Part shown: one piece after another, positions 35,225-47,090 of the stretch | Layout: each line of letters starts with the position of its first letter | Position numbering within the stretch: the stretch's first letter is position 1 | From: Zingiber officinale | Lineage: Eukaryota; Streptophyta; Magnoliopsida; Zingiberales; Zingiberaceae | Direction: 5' to 3' | Length of the DNA: 64,000 bases | Assembly: GCF_018446385.1 (NCBI RefSeq) | Contig: NC_055996.1 | Span: 130,992,532-131,056,531 of the forward strand | The notes under the pieces: model-generated | The model's input: only the letters and a program-made list of their open reading frames with translations | Told to the model about the DNA's origin: nothing | The model's database searches: none | Position numbers and translations under genes: made by a program

Positions 35225-36226
35225 ATGGCGAACCAGCTCTACGGCCGGCCTCCATGGCTGCTGCTCGCCGCCGCCGCGGTGCTCTTGCTGGCTTCCTCTG
35301 CGGCATCCGGGCTGACCACCGGTTACTACCGCAAGTCCTGCCCCAGGGCGGAGCAGATCGTGGCGGAGGTGGTGATGAACAAGCAGATCACCAGCCCGAC
35401 CACGGCCGCCGGCGCGCTCCGCCTCTTCTTCCACGACTGCTTCGTCGGCGGCTGCGACGCCTCCGTCCTGGTCTCCACCAACGCTTTCAACCGTGCGGAG
35501 CGCGAGGCGGACATCAACCTCTCCCTCCCCGGCGACGCCTTCGACGCGGTGGTGCGCGCCAAGACGGCGCTGGAGCTGGCCTGCCCCGGCGCGGTGTCCT
35601 GCGCCGACATCCTCGCGCTCGCCGCCCGCGACCTGGTGACCATGCTCGGCGGGCCGTTCTTCGCCGTGCCACTCGGCCGCAAGGACGGGCTGGCGTCCCG
35701 CGCCTCCGCCGTGGAGGGCAACCTCCCGCGGCCCAACATGACGGCGGGCGCCATGGTTGCGCTCTTCGCCGCCAAGGGCTTCTCGGTGCGGGAGATGGTG
35801 GCGCTCGCCGGCGCGCACACGGTGGGGTTCTCCCACTGCAAGGAGTTCGCGGCGCGCATCTTCCAGGGAGGAGGAGCGTTCGACTCGGCCATGGAGCCGC
35901 GATTCGCGCGGGCGCTGAAGAGAGCGTGCGCCAACTACCTCAACGACGGCACCATCTCCACCTTCAACGACGTGATGACGCCGGGGAAGTTCGACAACAT
36001 GTACTACCTCAACCTGAAGAGGGGACTGGGGCTGCTGGCGTCGGACCAAGCGCTGGCGGCCGACGCGAGGACGCGGCCGTTCGTGGACCTCTACGCCTCC
36101 AACCAATCGGCCTTCTTTGGCGACTTCAGCCGCGCCATGGTGAAGCTCAGCCTCGTCGGAGTGAAAACAGAAAGCAGTGGGGAGGTCCGGCGGCGGTGCG
36201 ACCAGTTCAACAACCTGGCCACCTGA
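35225..36226 (+). CDS. Class III secretory peroxidase (PRX31/PRX63-like)
   Basis: One intronless frame of 333 aa, about two-thirds GC, starting at ATG in CCAATGGCG. A hydrophobic signal peptide (about residues 1-29, LLLAAAAVLLLASSAASG) precedes the mature N-terminus LTTGYY. The distal haem pocket LRLFFHDCF places Arg66 and His70; the proximal haem ligand is His198 in VALAGAHTVG. All eight conserved Cys are present (39, 72, 77, 120, 126, 205, 235, 325), giving four disulfides. ADINLSLPGDAFDAVVRAK and GFSVREMVALAGAHTVGFSH match the subgroup of Arabidopsis PRX31, PRX41 and PRX63, which is also intronless. Family role: H2O2-dependent oxidation of phenolics in the apoplast and cell wall. No vacuolar-type C-terminal extension is obvious. 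The substrate cannot be read from sequence. Confidence 0.95.
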   Translation: MANQLYGRPPWLLLAAAAVLLLASSAASGLTTGYYRKSCPRAEQIVAEVVMNKQITSPTTAAGALRLFFHDCFVGGCDASVLVSTNAFNRAEREADINLSLPGDAFDAVVRAKTALELACPGAVSCADILALAARDLVTMLGGPFFAVPLGRKDGLASRASAVEGNLPRPNMTAGAMVALFAAKGFSVREMVALAGAHTVGFSHCKEFAARIFQGGGAFDSAMEPRFARALKRACANYLNDGTISTFNDVMTPGKFDNMYYLNLKRGLGLLASDQALAADARTRPFVDLYASNQSAFFGDFSRAMVKLSLVGVKTESSGEVRRRCDQFNNLAT

Positions 36227-38402
36227 AACAAGATTGAAATCTTTAATTTGATTGCGTTATTGTTGTCGCTTGTTTGAATCGATGAATACAGTTATTTGGA
36301 GTAAAGATTTGTCATCGTTTTATCTTATTTATATCATGGAAATACACTATTGCTCTTTCCTTGACGGAATTTCGTGGTCTGTTTTGCGCATGCTTCAGTA
36401 TGGATCATGGCGATGGATTTAGACTCCATGCTCTTCTGCAATGCATCATAGAGATCCATTACTGATCTCAGTTGTAAACAGTCAGATTCTGAAGCTTTCG
36501 GCTAAAGGGGGAAGAGTTAGAATTAGGATAAGAATAATATTACAAATGGTCTTTATTTGAACAACAATAAAAAAAAAGTTTCATCATGGTTCGGATCTTG
36601 CTCACATTGTAATGAGCATACATTCCATGTCTTCATCAATTGTCTCAAAAAAAATTATAAATAAATGTTTTTATTTGTGATAGAAGTGAATAAAAAAATT
36701 ATAAAAGAAAATTTCTTGGTTTATCTCAATCCTCTTTTCTTTCATTGTAGTTTCAGCTAAGCAGAATCTCTTGTATAGATTAGTACCATTACCTTAACAA
36801 CTCATATATGAAATAGGATTTGGATTGGGTATTTGATTGTTTTAGTTCTTCAAATAATATTTATCTTCTAGTGAGATGAGAGCATACATGTTCTTCCAAT
36901 GTGATATTGATTCCTGAATCATTAGTTTTAGTTGCTATATATCTTCCAATTGTATAATTATTACTTTGTGTAGTTTGAGATGATCTATAAATTCTTCATA
37001 CTTTGTGTTATAATTGGATAAGAAATTATTTCCTTTAACTTGGAACTTCTTTAATACCTTGTGCATATTTGTTTAATCCATGCATTATATATATTTTTTA
37101 TTTCCTACAATATCTCACAACTATTCAATCATAGAAACTGACACCAGATGGAAAAAAAAATCTAGCAAACAAGATGATCCAAATTAATAGAGACGAAGAA
37201 TAAATAAATAAATGAAATTTCCAAATATATGATATACATGTTCTTGATTGAAAAAAAAAATGCATGAAAGTTCGTGTAAATGGAAAGCATGCTAATGTGA
37301 ACTTTTGTATGAAGTTAAAGATTTTCATATTATTATATATGTAACATGGGATAATTTTGTGTATTAGTCATGTAGATTATACATAGATAGTAAATTAGCA
37401 ATCAGAAAAATGGACCACTACATCTTTCGAAGGAATTGTTAGAGACCCTTTCGTATCTCTAGGTTCCAAAGTGCATCAATCAGAAATTAATTTTCTAAAA
37501 GGAAATTAGCCTTCATAATCCCCTGGTTTCCTAGGACAGTCTCCATCATTCAACTCTCAGAATACTAGAAATTTCTTTCAAAAGTGTATGGACTTATGTA
37601 ATATCCTAGCACTTGTTGATTTATATTGGAAACAATAGCACATGAAGTATGAATTATGAATGTGAGAAAGAGAGTCTAAAAAGGCTATAACTAAAGGTGA
37701 CATGTTCTGAAGTTTATGACAGTCAAGGACTCGAGATCTGATTGCAGCAAATTCTAATTCTCTGTTTGGAATAAAAGTGCAAGCTCACACAAAAATTAAA
37801 AATCCTTAGCTATAATAACATGTATCATTCTAAAGCCCTCAAGTGGCAATACGACACATTGCCATGTTATTATAGTTATTTGAGACAAAAGAGAGAGAGA
37901 GAGACAGAGATTGCAAGCATACCTACTTGGATTTGTGATGTGTTATCTCTGATCTGCAAACATCTTGAGATGAATCAGATATTATAAAGAAAAAAAGTAA
38001 AAGAAACATCTAGAGTTAGTTAATGCCACCCCACCACAACTCAATAAGCTTCATAGCATGCAAAACTTATAAGAAAAAAGTGTACAATAACGTATGTTAA
38101 ATTTGATGATTCTCAAAAGGACACTAGTAGTAGACGCTGTATGAACATGCTAAACAAATACTGAAATTGGAAAAAGAAACAAATTTTCTTACAGAGGGAA
38201 ACAGTTACTGGCATCTCTCTAAGGGAAATCCATTAGCAAGTTCCTCTTCATATTTAGATGCGTTGCACCTCTGACTCCCCAACTACACAGCGTTCTTGAA
38301 TACTTCCAATGAGCAGGGCTGCTAAGACTTAATATGATGTGTCTCCCTCTTAAGAATCTAAAGAATTTCAGCTTCCACAATCACCAGTCTCTTATCATAA
38401 CA
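36227..38402. other. Intergenic, no gene recognised
   Basis: AT-rich sequence with a short GA repeat (about 37891-37910). The last 200 bp before 38403 is probably the 3' UTR of the minus-strand EXO70 gene. Confidence 0.6.
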
Positions 38403-40307
38403 TCATGAGTGAGATCTTCTTCTGTTGTGTTGAAGAGGATTGCACCCCTCAAAAAAATCAGACAAAGCCATTTCAAGATCCTCGACTGAGTACTTGATGT
38501 ACAATTCCGGGTGTCTACCACTCTCTATATGTTGCCGGAAACGCCCAAGAAAGGCCCGGTATGCTGGCAACAACTTCTCTGAGATTGAAATCCTGAGCTC
38601 CTCCCTCAGCTGGGTGTCTGGCACAAACCAATGGGCTTGAGTTTTGTGAGCTTCCTCAAAAGAAGCATTGAAAGCTTTGAACCTATCCCTCAAAGTGGAC
38701 TTGGAGACTCCCGATGAGAAGCTACCGCTGACATGAATACCCTCATCTCTCAAACAGTGGAGAATTTTGACCCATGTAGCTCTCTGATAGCTAGTTGCAG
38801 AAATTCGGAACTTCCCCGTGAGCTTTCTCAAGTAGTCATCGCCAATCATCTCACGAAGCTCTGATGAGCCCTTCACCTTGTGTACTATATAGTGGATATT
38901 GTTCATCAGGAAGAGGTGCAAGAGAGCATTATCCCTGTATAGAGCGGCCTTGTTTTCAAGATTGTGTTGCAGAACAACTATGATCCAACTCAAGTGGGCA
39001 CCGAGTGGAGTTTGGTTCTCAGACTCCGGGAAATCAAGCTCCAATGGTGCAGCTCCAGCTGCAGCAAAGTCATCACCAGATAATCTGGTGCTAGCTGATG
39101 GCCTTGTTATTATAAGCTCCGTGAGAGTGAGCTTGTAGTCAGAGATGAGATTGATGTAATTCATGACGTACCGAGTTAGTGGGTGGATGGTACCGCCAGG
39201 GACCGGAGTCTTGGGTGGATCCCGAAGCACTGCGTTCTCAAACTCAGAAAGGATTCCCCTAATAGCCTCCGCGAGCCGGGAGAGGATCTCGGCGGCTTGG
39301 GTATAGATGGATTCGGCGGACTTGGATTGGAACACAAGCCCGACATCCGGGAGGAGATCAGATATTGTATCATGGAGGTCGATAATCTTGAAGAGCTTCT
39401 CCGGCGACCTACGGCCGATGCTGATGGCTTCGGCGAATCCAAACAGTTGGATAGCAGCGCCTTTGACTGTTTCGGTGAAAGGGGCATCATCAGCGATCCC
39501 AAGGCCATCAAAGATGCGTTCACAAAGGCGACGCTCGCTGGCAAAGACGATCCGAACGCAGATCCGGGCGGCACGGATCCAGCGCCGTATCTTTGCCTCA
39601 AGAGCGTCCCACTCGAGACGCTGGACTTCTCCGATGCTAAGCTTCTCCACACCTAGATGCCGGAAGCAGACGTCTATCGCCGCCTTCCGGGATCCGGCGT
39701 ATACCTGGACGCACTCCCGGCCGTACCCGGCGTCAATCATCCGCTCCGCGATGCTCCGAAGGTCATCTACCGCGTCCGCCGGCAGCAGATCCATCTCCCG
39801 GATACTTTTCATCGACCGGATGCTACTCCGGCGGATAGTGCTGCTCCCACCCACCGAATCAGAAGAAAATGATTCTCCTTCATGGCTTGCATTCACGCTG
39901 CCCTCGACGTCAGAAAGATCGCCGATCTCCTCTGCTGAAGCGGAGTTCATCGAGAGCGAGCTCAAATCGACGAGCGCTTCGACCTCAATCTCGGTCGCCC
40001 GCGAGAGCAACAAGTTCCGGAACTCGTCCTCGAGCCGCGCCATCGCGATCTGGATCGCGTTCTCCGAAGATGATGAGGACGACCGCCGCGGGCTGCCCGC
40101 CCCGACCGGTTCCTTTATGGAGCGTCGGATCTCGTCGACGGCGCGTAGGTACCTCTCTGCTTCAGAGCGTTCCCCCGTGTCGAACAACATCCGCTCCTCC
40201 CCTCCCGGAGATGCCGTGGAGTCCCACCGCAAGATCAGCTTTTCCGCCGCCTCCAGGTCGGCCTCGGCCAGATCCGCCGGCGACGCTGATCCTACTGACC
40301 CCTCCAT
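38403..40307 (-). CDS. Exocyst subunit EXO70, EXO70D-like
   Basis: A single-exon frame. The start chosen at 40307 gives 634 aa beginning MEGSVGSASPADLAEADLEA then AEKLILRWDST. That N-terminus, with the RWDSTAS motif, matches EXO70D-type proteins in position and length. The frame stays open upstream, with other ATGs at 40436 (677 aa) and 40601 (732 aa), but that part is Ala/Arg-rich or leader-like. Features: a Ser-rich linker (about 85-175), LLPADAVDDLRSIAERMIDAGYGRECVQVY, RLEWDALEAKIRRWIRAARI, and the EXO70 hallmark GGTIHPLTRYVMNYINLISDYK, then the helical C-terminal bundle. EXO70 binds PI(4,5)P2 and tethers secretory vesicles at the plasma membrane; EXO70D members have also been linked to autophagic turnover of type-A response regulators. 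The subclass is inferred from motifs, not from a tree. Confidence 0.88.
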   Translation of the reverse strand: MEGSVGSASPADLAEADLEAAEKLILRWDSTASPGGEERMLFDTGERSEAERYLRAVDEIRRSIKEPVGAGSPRRSSSSSSENAIQIAMARLEDEFRNLLLSRATEIEVEALVDLSSLSMNSASAEEIGDLSDVEGSVNASHEGESFSSDSVGGSSTIRRSSIRSMKSIREMDLLPADAVDDLRSIAERMIDAGYGRECVQVYAGSRKAAIDVCFRHLGVEKLSIGEVQRLEWDALEAKIRRWIRAARICVRIVFASERRLCERIFDGLGIADDAPFTETVKGAAIQLFGFAEAISIGRRSPEKLFKIIDLHDTISDLLPDVGLVFQSKSAESIYTQAAEILSRLAEAIRGILSEFENAVLRDPPKTPVPGGTIHPLTRYVMNYINLISDYKLTLTELIITRPSASTRLSGDDFAAAGAAPLELDFPESENQTPLGAHLSWIIVVLQHNLENKAALYRDNALLHLFLMNNIHYIVHKVKGSSELREMIGDDYLRKLTGKFRISATSYQRATWVKILHCLRDEGIHVSGSFSSGVSKSTLRDRFKAFNASFEEAHKTQAHWFVPDTQLREELRISISEKLLPAYRAFLGRFRQHIESGRHPELYIKYSVEDLEMALSDFFEGCNPLQHNRRRSHS

Positions 40308-40601
40308 CAAATCGCTAGGGTAATTTCCTTGAGGCAATCGCTGCTCCTGTACGGCGGCTGCGGCGGCTGCTCTTTTCCTTCTCCTCTCAAGACTCAAATC
40401 TCGTCTTAATCGCGATGCAGAGGAAGAGAACGCCATGACTTTGACCTCCCGTGACGGAACAGAATATCCCAAAGTTCCGGCGCCACACCGTACCGAGAGG
40501 CCGTAATCGCCGCTCCAAAATCTAACGGACCACAACTTTCCATCAATCATCAAACGGACTATATCGTGCCACGTTTCCAAATAAAAATCGTCTGGTGCCA
40601 A

Positions 40602-43096
40602 GTGGGACCCGTGGCAGAAATCAACGGCTCGAGGAGCTTCCTATCAGAAGACGGTCTATTCCTGTCCGTCAGATCGAGATTATCAACTTACGTCGCACTG
40701 ACCATTGGGCACGAGACACGTGGCCTTCGATCGACGTAACCAGACCCGAGAAACGCACCTCAGAAGGGAAAAGGCAGACCCGGCTTTCAACGCCTCTTGA
40801 TTGGGTGTGTAAGCCCGCGGTCCCCACTCGACGAGTCTGCCTCAGGGAGGAAATCTTAAGCGGTTCTTCCCTGGCGTTGATTAACTGGCACAGCCTTGTC
40901 GTTGCTATGATGCACCGCACGGCTCACTCCCCCAACAAGGATTGTTCAGTAATCGAATACTTAATAAATACTAAATACATTCATTACACCAAATATTTTA
41001 TATGTCCACAATAACACAGTAACTTGATATTAATTTTGGTTATGATAATGCTAATAAAGCCTGCCATGTTTATCTTAATAGTGATTAATACAATTACAAT
41101 TATACATCCAAAAATGTTCGGCTTACGGAAGAAAGCATGCCACAATATAAAACTAACAATCAATCACCACCACTCAACTTTTAAGATTGATCCCTTAATC
41201 ATGTTCGATATTGAGACAATTATTATTAGACACCAGTTAACGAGTGGTTGCTGGTTGTAAGCTCGCAATTAATGCAGTTGATGAAATGAAATATATCTCT
41301 TAAAATTAATTTAAAATGAATAAAACTTCATGTGAAAACACTGTCCAGCGCACAACAGACAGGATAGTGGGGGCACATACGTGCAAGTTGGCCTAGTTAG
41401 ATCTTGGGGACCACCCTATTTAATGGTTTTATTACGCCTTATTTTTGTGTAAATTTTAATAAGAATTTCTATCAGAAATTAACTGAAGCCAAATCAAACT
41501 CCAATAACTCTTCATTTTATGTTGGGTTTAATGCTACTATAGTGTAAAATACTCCATTTAATTTCAATTTTACATGACATTTTTCTTTAATAAAACAATA
41601 AATCTAGTATGTTGGGTTGTTATGCCCCTTCTCTAACTACTTCCGAATTTATTGAGATAATCGGTGAAAATTTTTTATAAGGCGGAGTGAGGATTCGTTG
41701 ATTGGAAGATTGAATATCTATTACTAGTTTAAAAAATTAAATAAAAATAAATAAATAAAAACTCTTCATTTAAGAAATTTCACACATTTTATATTGCTCT
41801 CAATTTGACTTTCCTTCCAAAAAAACAAAAAAAAAAATTGATGGGACAAAAACATATTCGAGTTGAATGCGACAAAAAAATTATTATATAAATTTTAATA
41901 AAAATATTGATAAAATACTATTCACGTTGAAATACATTAGTTTTTTAAATTATTGTTTGTAAAGAAAAATAAATTAGATCTAAAAATTAGAGTTAGAGAA
42001 ACTTAAACATAATACATTTATATAATAAAAAAAAGTCATTATTCAATGAAGTGCTTGCTATATTTTGAAATATAAAATTTATCTATAATATAATATAATA
42101 TAATATATATCTATCTTCTTAATTAAATCTTGTTTAATATAAAAGATCAAATAATTAGTAAGAAAATTATTTTCTATTTTATCATAAAATATCTATCTTC
42201 ACATACTTCATTATTAAAAATACTCGCTGAGTAATGATGATAAAAAATAAGTTAAAAGATTTTCATTATGCTTGATATTATTTTATAAAAAATTGTTCAT
42301 AGAAAGTAATTTTTTTTATAGTATTTTCTCTTTAATAAATTTCATTTTATTTTTTCGATTAACATTTTAAATATATTGTGTATGTATTTATTGTCTGTCA
42401 TGCTATTTTTCTATTAAAAATTTTAAATTTTATTTAATCCAATACATTATATCATTTAAGATTAATTAGACTAGTAAAAAAACTAAATTGTGTTATATAA
42501 TTAATTGTTAAAGTTATTAAAATTCATTTTAATCTATACAATTCATTAATATTTTCAGATAATATATATTAATTTCAAATGTTATCCTCGTATAATACTA
42601 ATTTCATTGAATTAAGTTATTTGAATTATATTTTTAAATATTTAAATTATGCACTCTTTTTTTTTTAAATATCAAATCACTTATTAATTTATCAAAATAC
42701 ACTTCTATGCTCTCCTCAAGTTCCTATCAGCTACCTCTGTCGGCAGAGACACATCTCCGATCGGCAGAGACACATCTCCGATTGAAGCCATGCACTCAAG
42801 CATACTAAGGTTAGATCTTTCTTGTAACTCCGTTCCTTAATTTTTTGCCCATTTTCGTTGGAGATGTCAAGATCTTATTCTTCTTTGTTTTGAAAAGAAA
42901 AATACTAGATCTTTTCAGATCTAATTTTACCATCTCATTTTCCTGATATCTGCGAGAGAAGAAGAGAAGAAATGAGTTTTGCTTCCGGATCTAGCAATAA
43001 GACGACATCTTTCTTTGGATTAGCCTTCCGGTTCCTTATTTTTCCTGATCTTACTTTGATCTGGCGATGGATTTTATCTACCTGGAAGCTACCATC
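40602..43096. other. Intergenic, strongly AT-rich
   Basis: Promoter side of EXO70, then AT-rich DNA with no gene. It contains a 21-bp direct repeat at 42740-42781 and ends at the target duplication of the large LTR element. Confidence 0.6.
42740..42781. repeat. 21-bp tandem duplication
   Basis: TCGGCAGAGACACATCTCCG plus A, two adjacent identical copies. Confidence 0.85.
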
Positions 43097-43101
43097 ATGA
43101 G

Positions 43102-44024
43102 TGATGCGGGGGATAAGGGACTCATCCCAAAGAGGGGCAAGGCTACGATGGAAGTCAAAGTCAAGGCGTGATAAACCCCCCTACATCACCGGCCGGTCGA
43201 GTAGCCCACTTACTCGACCAGGATAAGAAATGTCCAATCCAACATCATCATAGCTCGCCCACGTACCGAGCTTCTGACGCTCAGGGAAGCATGTGTCGGT
43301 GAGGCACACGCCGACTGGCCAGCACGCTCGGACTAACATCAAACCTCAGAACCAGCAAAGCGAAGTCACGACCGAATAGACTACATTCAAACATAGCTCC
43401 ACTCGGCACGACAGCAGGGCTCGGATAATGGAAGGTTGGTCAAGCGGTCATCCCGCTCGGCCCAAGAACGATAGCGTCCGGACGGCTGATGGTTGGCCAA
43501 ATGGCTCACCCGCTCGGCCCAGTAACGAACAAAAAGAGGATCTGGCGATATCCTTCTGGGAGCCTGTGCCCCTGACAGACGGCATGGTTGGCAGCATGGT
43601 CAGGCAAAGGATCGTATGACGGAAGTTTCCACTGTCACAACAGAGATATGCTCGGGTCATTAAGGTATGGTGTCATGGACACTTTTCTGACATGTCTTTT
43701 CAGGGAAAACTTTGAGAAGTGTGCACGTCTCAAGAAGCATACACGTGCACTCCCGAAGCCCTATATAAAGAGGTCCAAGCTTCATTGGAGGTATGAGAGA
43801 TTATTGTTACTACTGTTACTCTGCTTCTTTGGCTCCGCTTCCTTGCTCCGCTTTCCCATCGCTGGTGACTGACTTGAGCGTCGAAGGGCCAACGCCGAGA
43901 AACCTCTCCCTGGCTCGGCACTCACGTTGTTGTGCTTGCAGGTCCATCTAGTTTGGAGTTCACGCACGGTCAACAGGAGCGCCACATCCCCAGCATCAAT
44001 CGCCTCGACTTTCGGACAGGATCA
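43102..44024 (+). repeat. 5' LTR of the Ty3-type element
   Basis: TG...CA ends; carries a TATA box CTATATAAAG at 43761-43770 followed by pyrimidine-rich leader. It pairs with 62550-63471. Confidence 0.9.
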
Positions 44025-44069
44025 AATTTGGCGCCGTCTGTGGAAACACACCTGCCTCCGAGCCGAGAA

Positions 44070-45340
44070 AATGGAAGAGACTGGATGACTTCACACTGTG
44101 ACGCTCACTCAAGAGGAGCTCGACATGCTCGTGCAAGCTCGAGCAGCAAAGATAGTCGAGCAGCAGTAGCAGAAGGCGTTGGCCGATCGGCTGGCCCAGC
44201 AGGTAACGTCGGCATCGAGAGGTCGAGCGGCACATGAGGTTCGGTCGGAGCAACTCTCCATCTGGGGACAGAATAGAGGGTCGACCGGTACGCATGGGGA
44301 GGCACCGCCAACGCCGATACCTTTCCACCGGGCTCTGTTCCAAACGCCCTTGGAAATCGCTCAGGCAAATCAAGAGTGGAGATCCTCTTCAGACGAACCG
44401 GCCGTTCGGGATGCACGGAAAGGGAAGGCGCCTCGAGGCGACGCGTCTCCTGAACGGATTAACTGCCAATTCTCCGAAGCGATACTGTAGGATCCACTGC
44501 TGAGCTTATGCTGCGGTGGCAATCAAAGAGTACAAGGGTCGACTGATCTGGACGATCATTTGGATAAGTTCGACAACGTGGTTGCACTTCACTAATACAT
44601 AAATGGGGTGAAGTGTCGGGTCTTCCTCACCACACTCTCCGGCTCGGCACAACGCTAGTTCAGGAGACTGTCAGATGGATCGATACAAAGCTTCAAGAAT
44701 TTCCGAACGGCCTTCCTACACCATTTCGCGAGCAGTAAACGATACCAAAAAACGAGCGTCAGTCCAGCGCTTTAACCAGGTAGCTATGGATATCCCTTCG
44801 GTCTCATCTGAGACCATGATGAATGCATTCACCCAGGGGCTCGTCGAGGGAAATTTCTTCCGGTATCCGGAAGCCACCCCGAGACTACGACCACATGCTC
44901 AAGAAAGCTAATGAGTACATAAATGTGGAAGAGGCCCAGGCAGCGAGAAGGAAGGAGGCACCGGTCGAACCCTCGGTGTCGACCAAACGTCAACCGTCGA
45001 GCAGCCACCAACCGCTGAGGGGACCAAGAGCCGAAGGGGTGCAACCACATCAAGAGACAAGGGCGCATGTCGTGTAGCATGTGGCATCCGATCGGCCGAA
45101 AGCGTCAAAAGATAAGGTATGGATGCCTATGTTTTGTTCTTTCCACCAGTTGGCGTCACACAACACACGTGATTGCCGCAGCCTGACGCCGATCACCAGA
45201 CCGACTCTCAGAAGATATCACCGTTGATCTCCCTCTCCCGACCGGTGATACAAGCATCAATATGTCGGGCGGGGGGAAGATGCAAGAAGATCACCTGAAC
45301 AACAACAACATCATCAGCGAAGGGAGAGTGCTGATAATCC
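44070..45340 (+). mobile_element. gag region of the Ty3-type element (broken)
   Basis: Contains recognisable plant retrotransposon gag segments such as RFNQVAMDIPSVSSETMM and DYDHMLKKANEYINVEEAQA, preceded by a Gln/Ala-rich coiled-coil-like part. Non-functional. Confidence 0.8.
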
Positions 45341-45579
45341 TAGAGTCTTTTGTGAGCAAAACAGGTCATCCGCTCGGGAGGAGAAAAACAGAAGTAATGC
45401 TGCTCGAGGAGAAATAAATATCATCGCTGGCGAACCGACTAGCGGTGACTCCAATCAAGCCAAGAAGTCATACGCTCGATGGCTGGAGATTCATGCAATA
45501 GGCTGCAACCGAAAGGAGGCGAGCGGACCTGAAATCAGCTTTAGACCCCGGGACCTAAAGGGAGTAGAAGTCCCACATG

Positions 45580-45900
45580 ATAACGGCCTCATCATCCGAG
45601 CAGTAATCGCAAATTATACCATTCACCAAATTTTCGTTGACACAAGGAGCTCGGTGAACATAATTTTCAAGAAAGCTTTCGATCAGCTCTAGATCGACTA
45701 AGGTGAGCTACTGTCAATGACGACCCCACTATACGGGTTCACGTGCAACGAGGTTTTGTCGATCGGCTAAACTAAGTTGGCCATATTGCTCGGAGAGGAG
45801 CTGCTCAGGAGGACCAGGACCACAAAATTCATTGTGGTAAACGTCCCCTTAGCTTACAATGTCATCTTGGGTCGACCGGCCCTCAATGAATTCCGGGCAG
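45580..45900 (+). mobile_element. Protease region of the Ty3-type element (broken)
   Basis: The translation around 45590-45700 resembles the aspartic protease region of gypsy elements (IANYTIHQIFVDT-like start, then SVNIIFKKAF). Non-functional. Confidence 0.65.
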
Positions 45901-46099
45901 TAGTTTCAACCTATTGCAAAAGATCAAATTTCCGGTAGATGACCAGGTCGAAGAAGTCAAAGGTGACTAGTTGGTCGTCTGTCGCTGCTATGTCGAGATG
46001 GTCAAGACCGAGGCCAAGTCCACTTGGAAAACTCCCCGGCTAGAGGTAAGCGTCATCACCGAAAAACCACCTACCCTAGTCTACGAAGAAAAAGAAGAA

Positions 46100-47090
46100 G
46101 TTCAAATCCATCCCGGCTGAGAGGAAGCAACAACTTTCATAGCGTCCGATCTGGAAGCCGAGCAAAAGGCGGAGCTGATTGACTGTCTCCAGCAAAAACA
46201 TGTTGTATTCGCGTGGTCGACGCACGAGCTTCCCGGGATTTCCCTGGGCGTCTCGCAACACGAACTTCACGTTTGACTGGACGCTCGACTGGTAAAGCAG
46301 AGAAAGAGAGACTTCAGTGCCAAACAAAACTTGATCATCCGGGCAGAAATAGAGAAGCTGCTGGAGGCCGGTCACATACAGGAAGTTCAATTACCGAGCT
46401 AGCTCGCAAATGTTGTGATGGTCTCCAAGTTAGGCAACAAGTAACGAGTCTGTATCGACTTCCGGGACCTCAACAAAGCATGTCCAAAGGACTTCTGTCC
46501 GCTACCTCTGATTGAACAGATGGTAGACTCCATTGCGGGGTGTAAGCTGATATGCATGCTGGACTCATATCAAGAGTACCACCAAGTGCCGCTCATTCGG
46601 GTAGACCAAGAAAAGGTTAGCTTCATTACGCCCGACGGAACGTACTGTTACAATGTTATGTCATTCAGACTAAAGAACGTCAGAGCTACTTATCAGAGGC
46701 TGATGAATAAAGTGTTTCGACGGCAGATCGATCGTAACATGGAGGTATACGTCGATGACATATTAATCAGATCCCTCCGAACTGTTGACCTGTGTGCAGA
46801 TATCAAGTAGACTTGCCAAACACTCAGGATATACGGAATCAAACTGAATCCAAACAAGTGTTTGTTCGGCGCAAAAAGCGGGCGATTCCTGGGCTACATC
46901 GTCACCGAGCGGGGCATCGAGACAAACCCCAGCAAAGTAAAAGCACTACAAGATATGTCGCCGCCTAGAAATTTGAAAGAAGCTCAGCGTCTCACCGGTC
47001 GGATAACAGCACTGTCTCGGTTCATCTCTAAATCATCCGACCAGAGCTTGTCATTCTTCAAGATACTGCACCGAACCACTAAATTCTAGT
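46100..47090 (+). mobile_element. Reverse transcriptase region of the Ty3-type element (broken)
   Basis: Shows the RT palm: DLNKACPKDFCPLP-type segment, YVDDILIRS at about 46747-46775, then NPNKCLFGAKSGRFLGYIV. Family assignment to Ty3 is clear; the coding is broken in several places. Confidence 0.85.

Noticed and set aside
35125-36237. A 370-codon plus-strand frame and a 307-codon minus-strand frame overlapping the peroxidase
   Set aside because: Shadow frames of a GC-rich coding sequence. Only the 35225-36226 frame has signal peptide, haem residues and all eight Cys.
39307-40323. A 338-codon plus-strand frame opposite EXO70
   Set aside because: Ser/Arg-rich antisense shadow of the EXO70 coding strand, no domain.
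42960-43101. Possible exon just left of the Ty3-type element
   Set aside because: A frame can be read up to the insertion and again after 63477, but it is short, unlike any family I know, and closes quickly.
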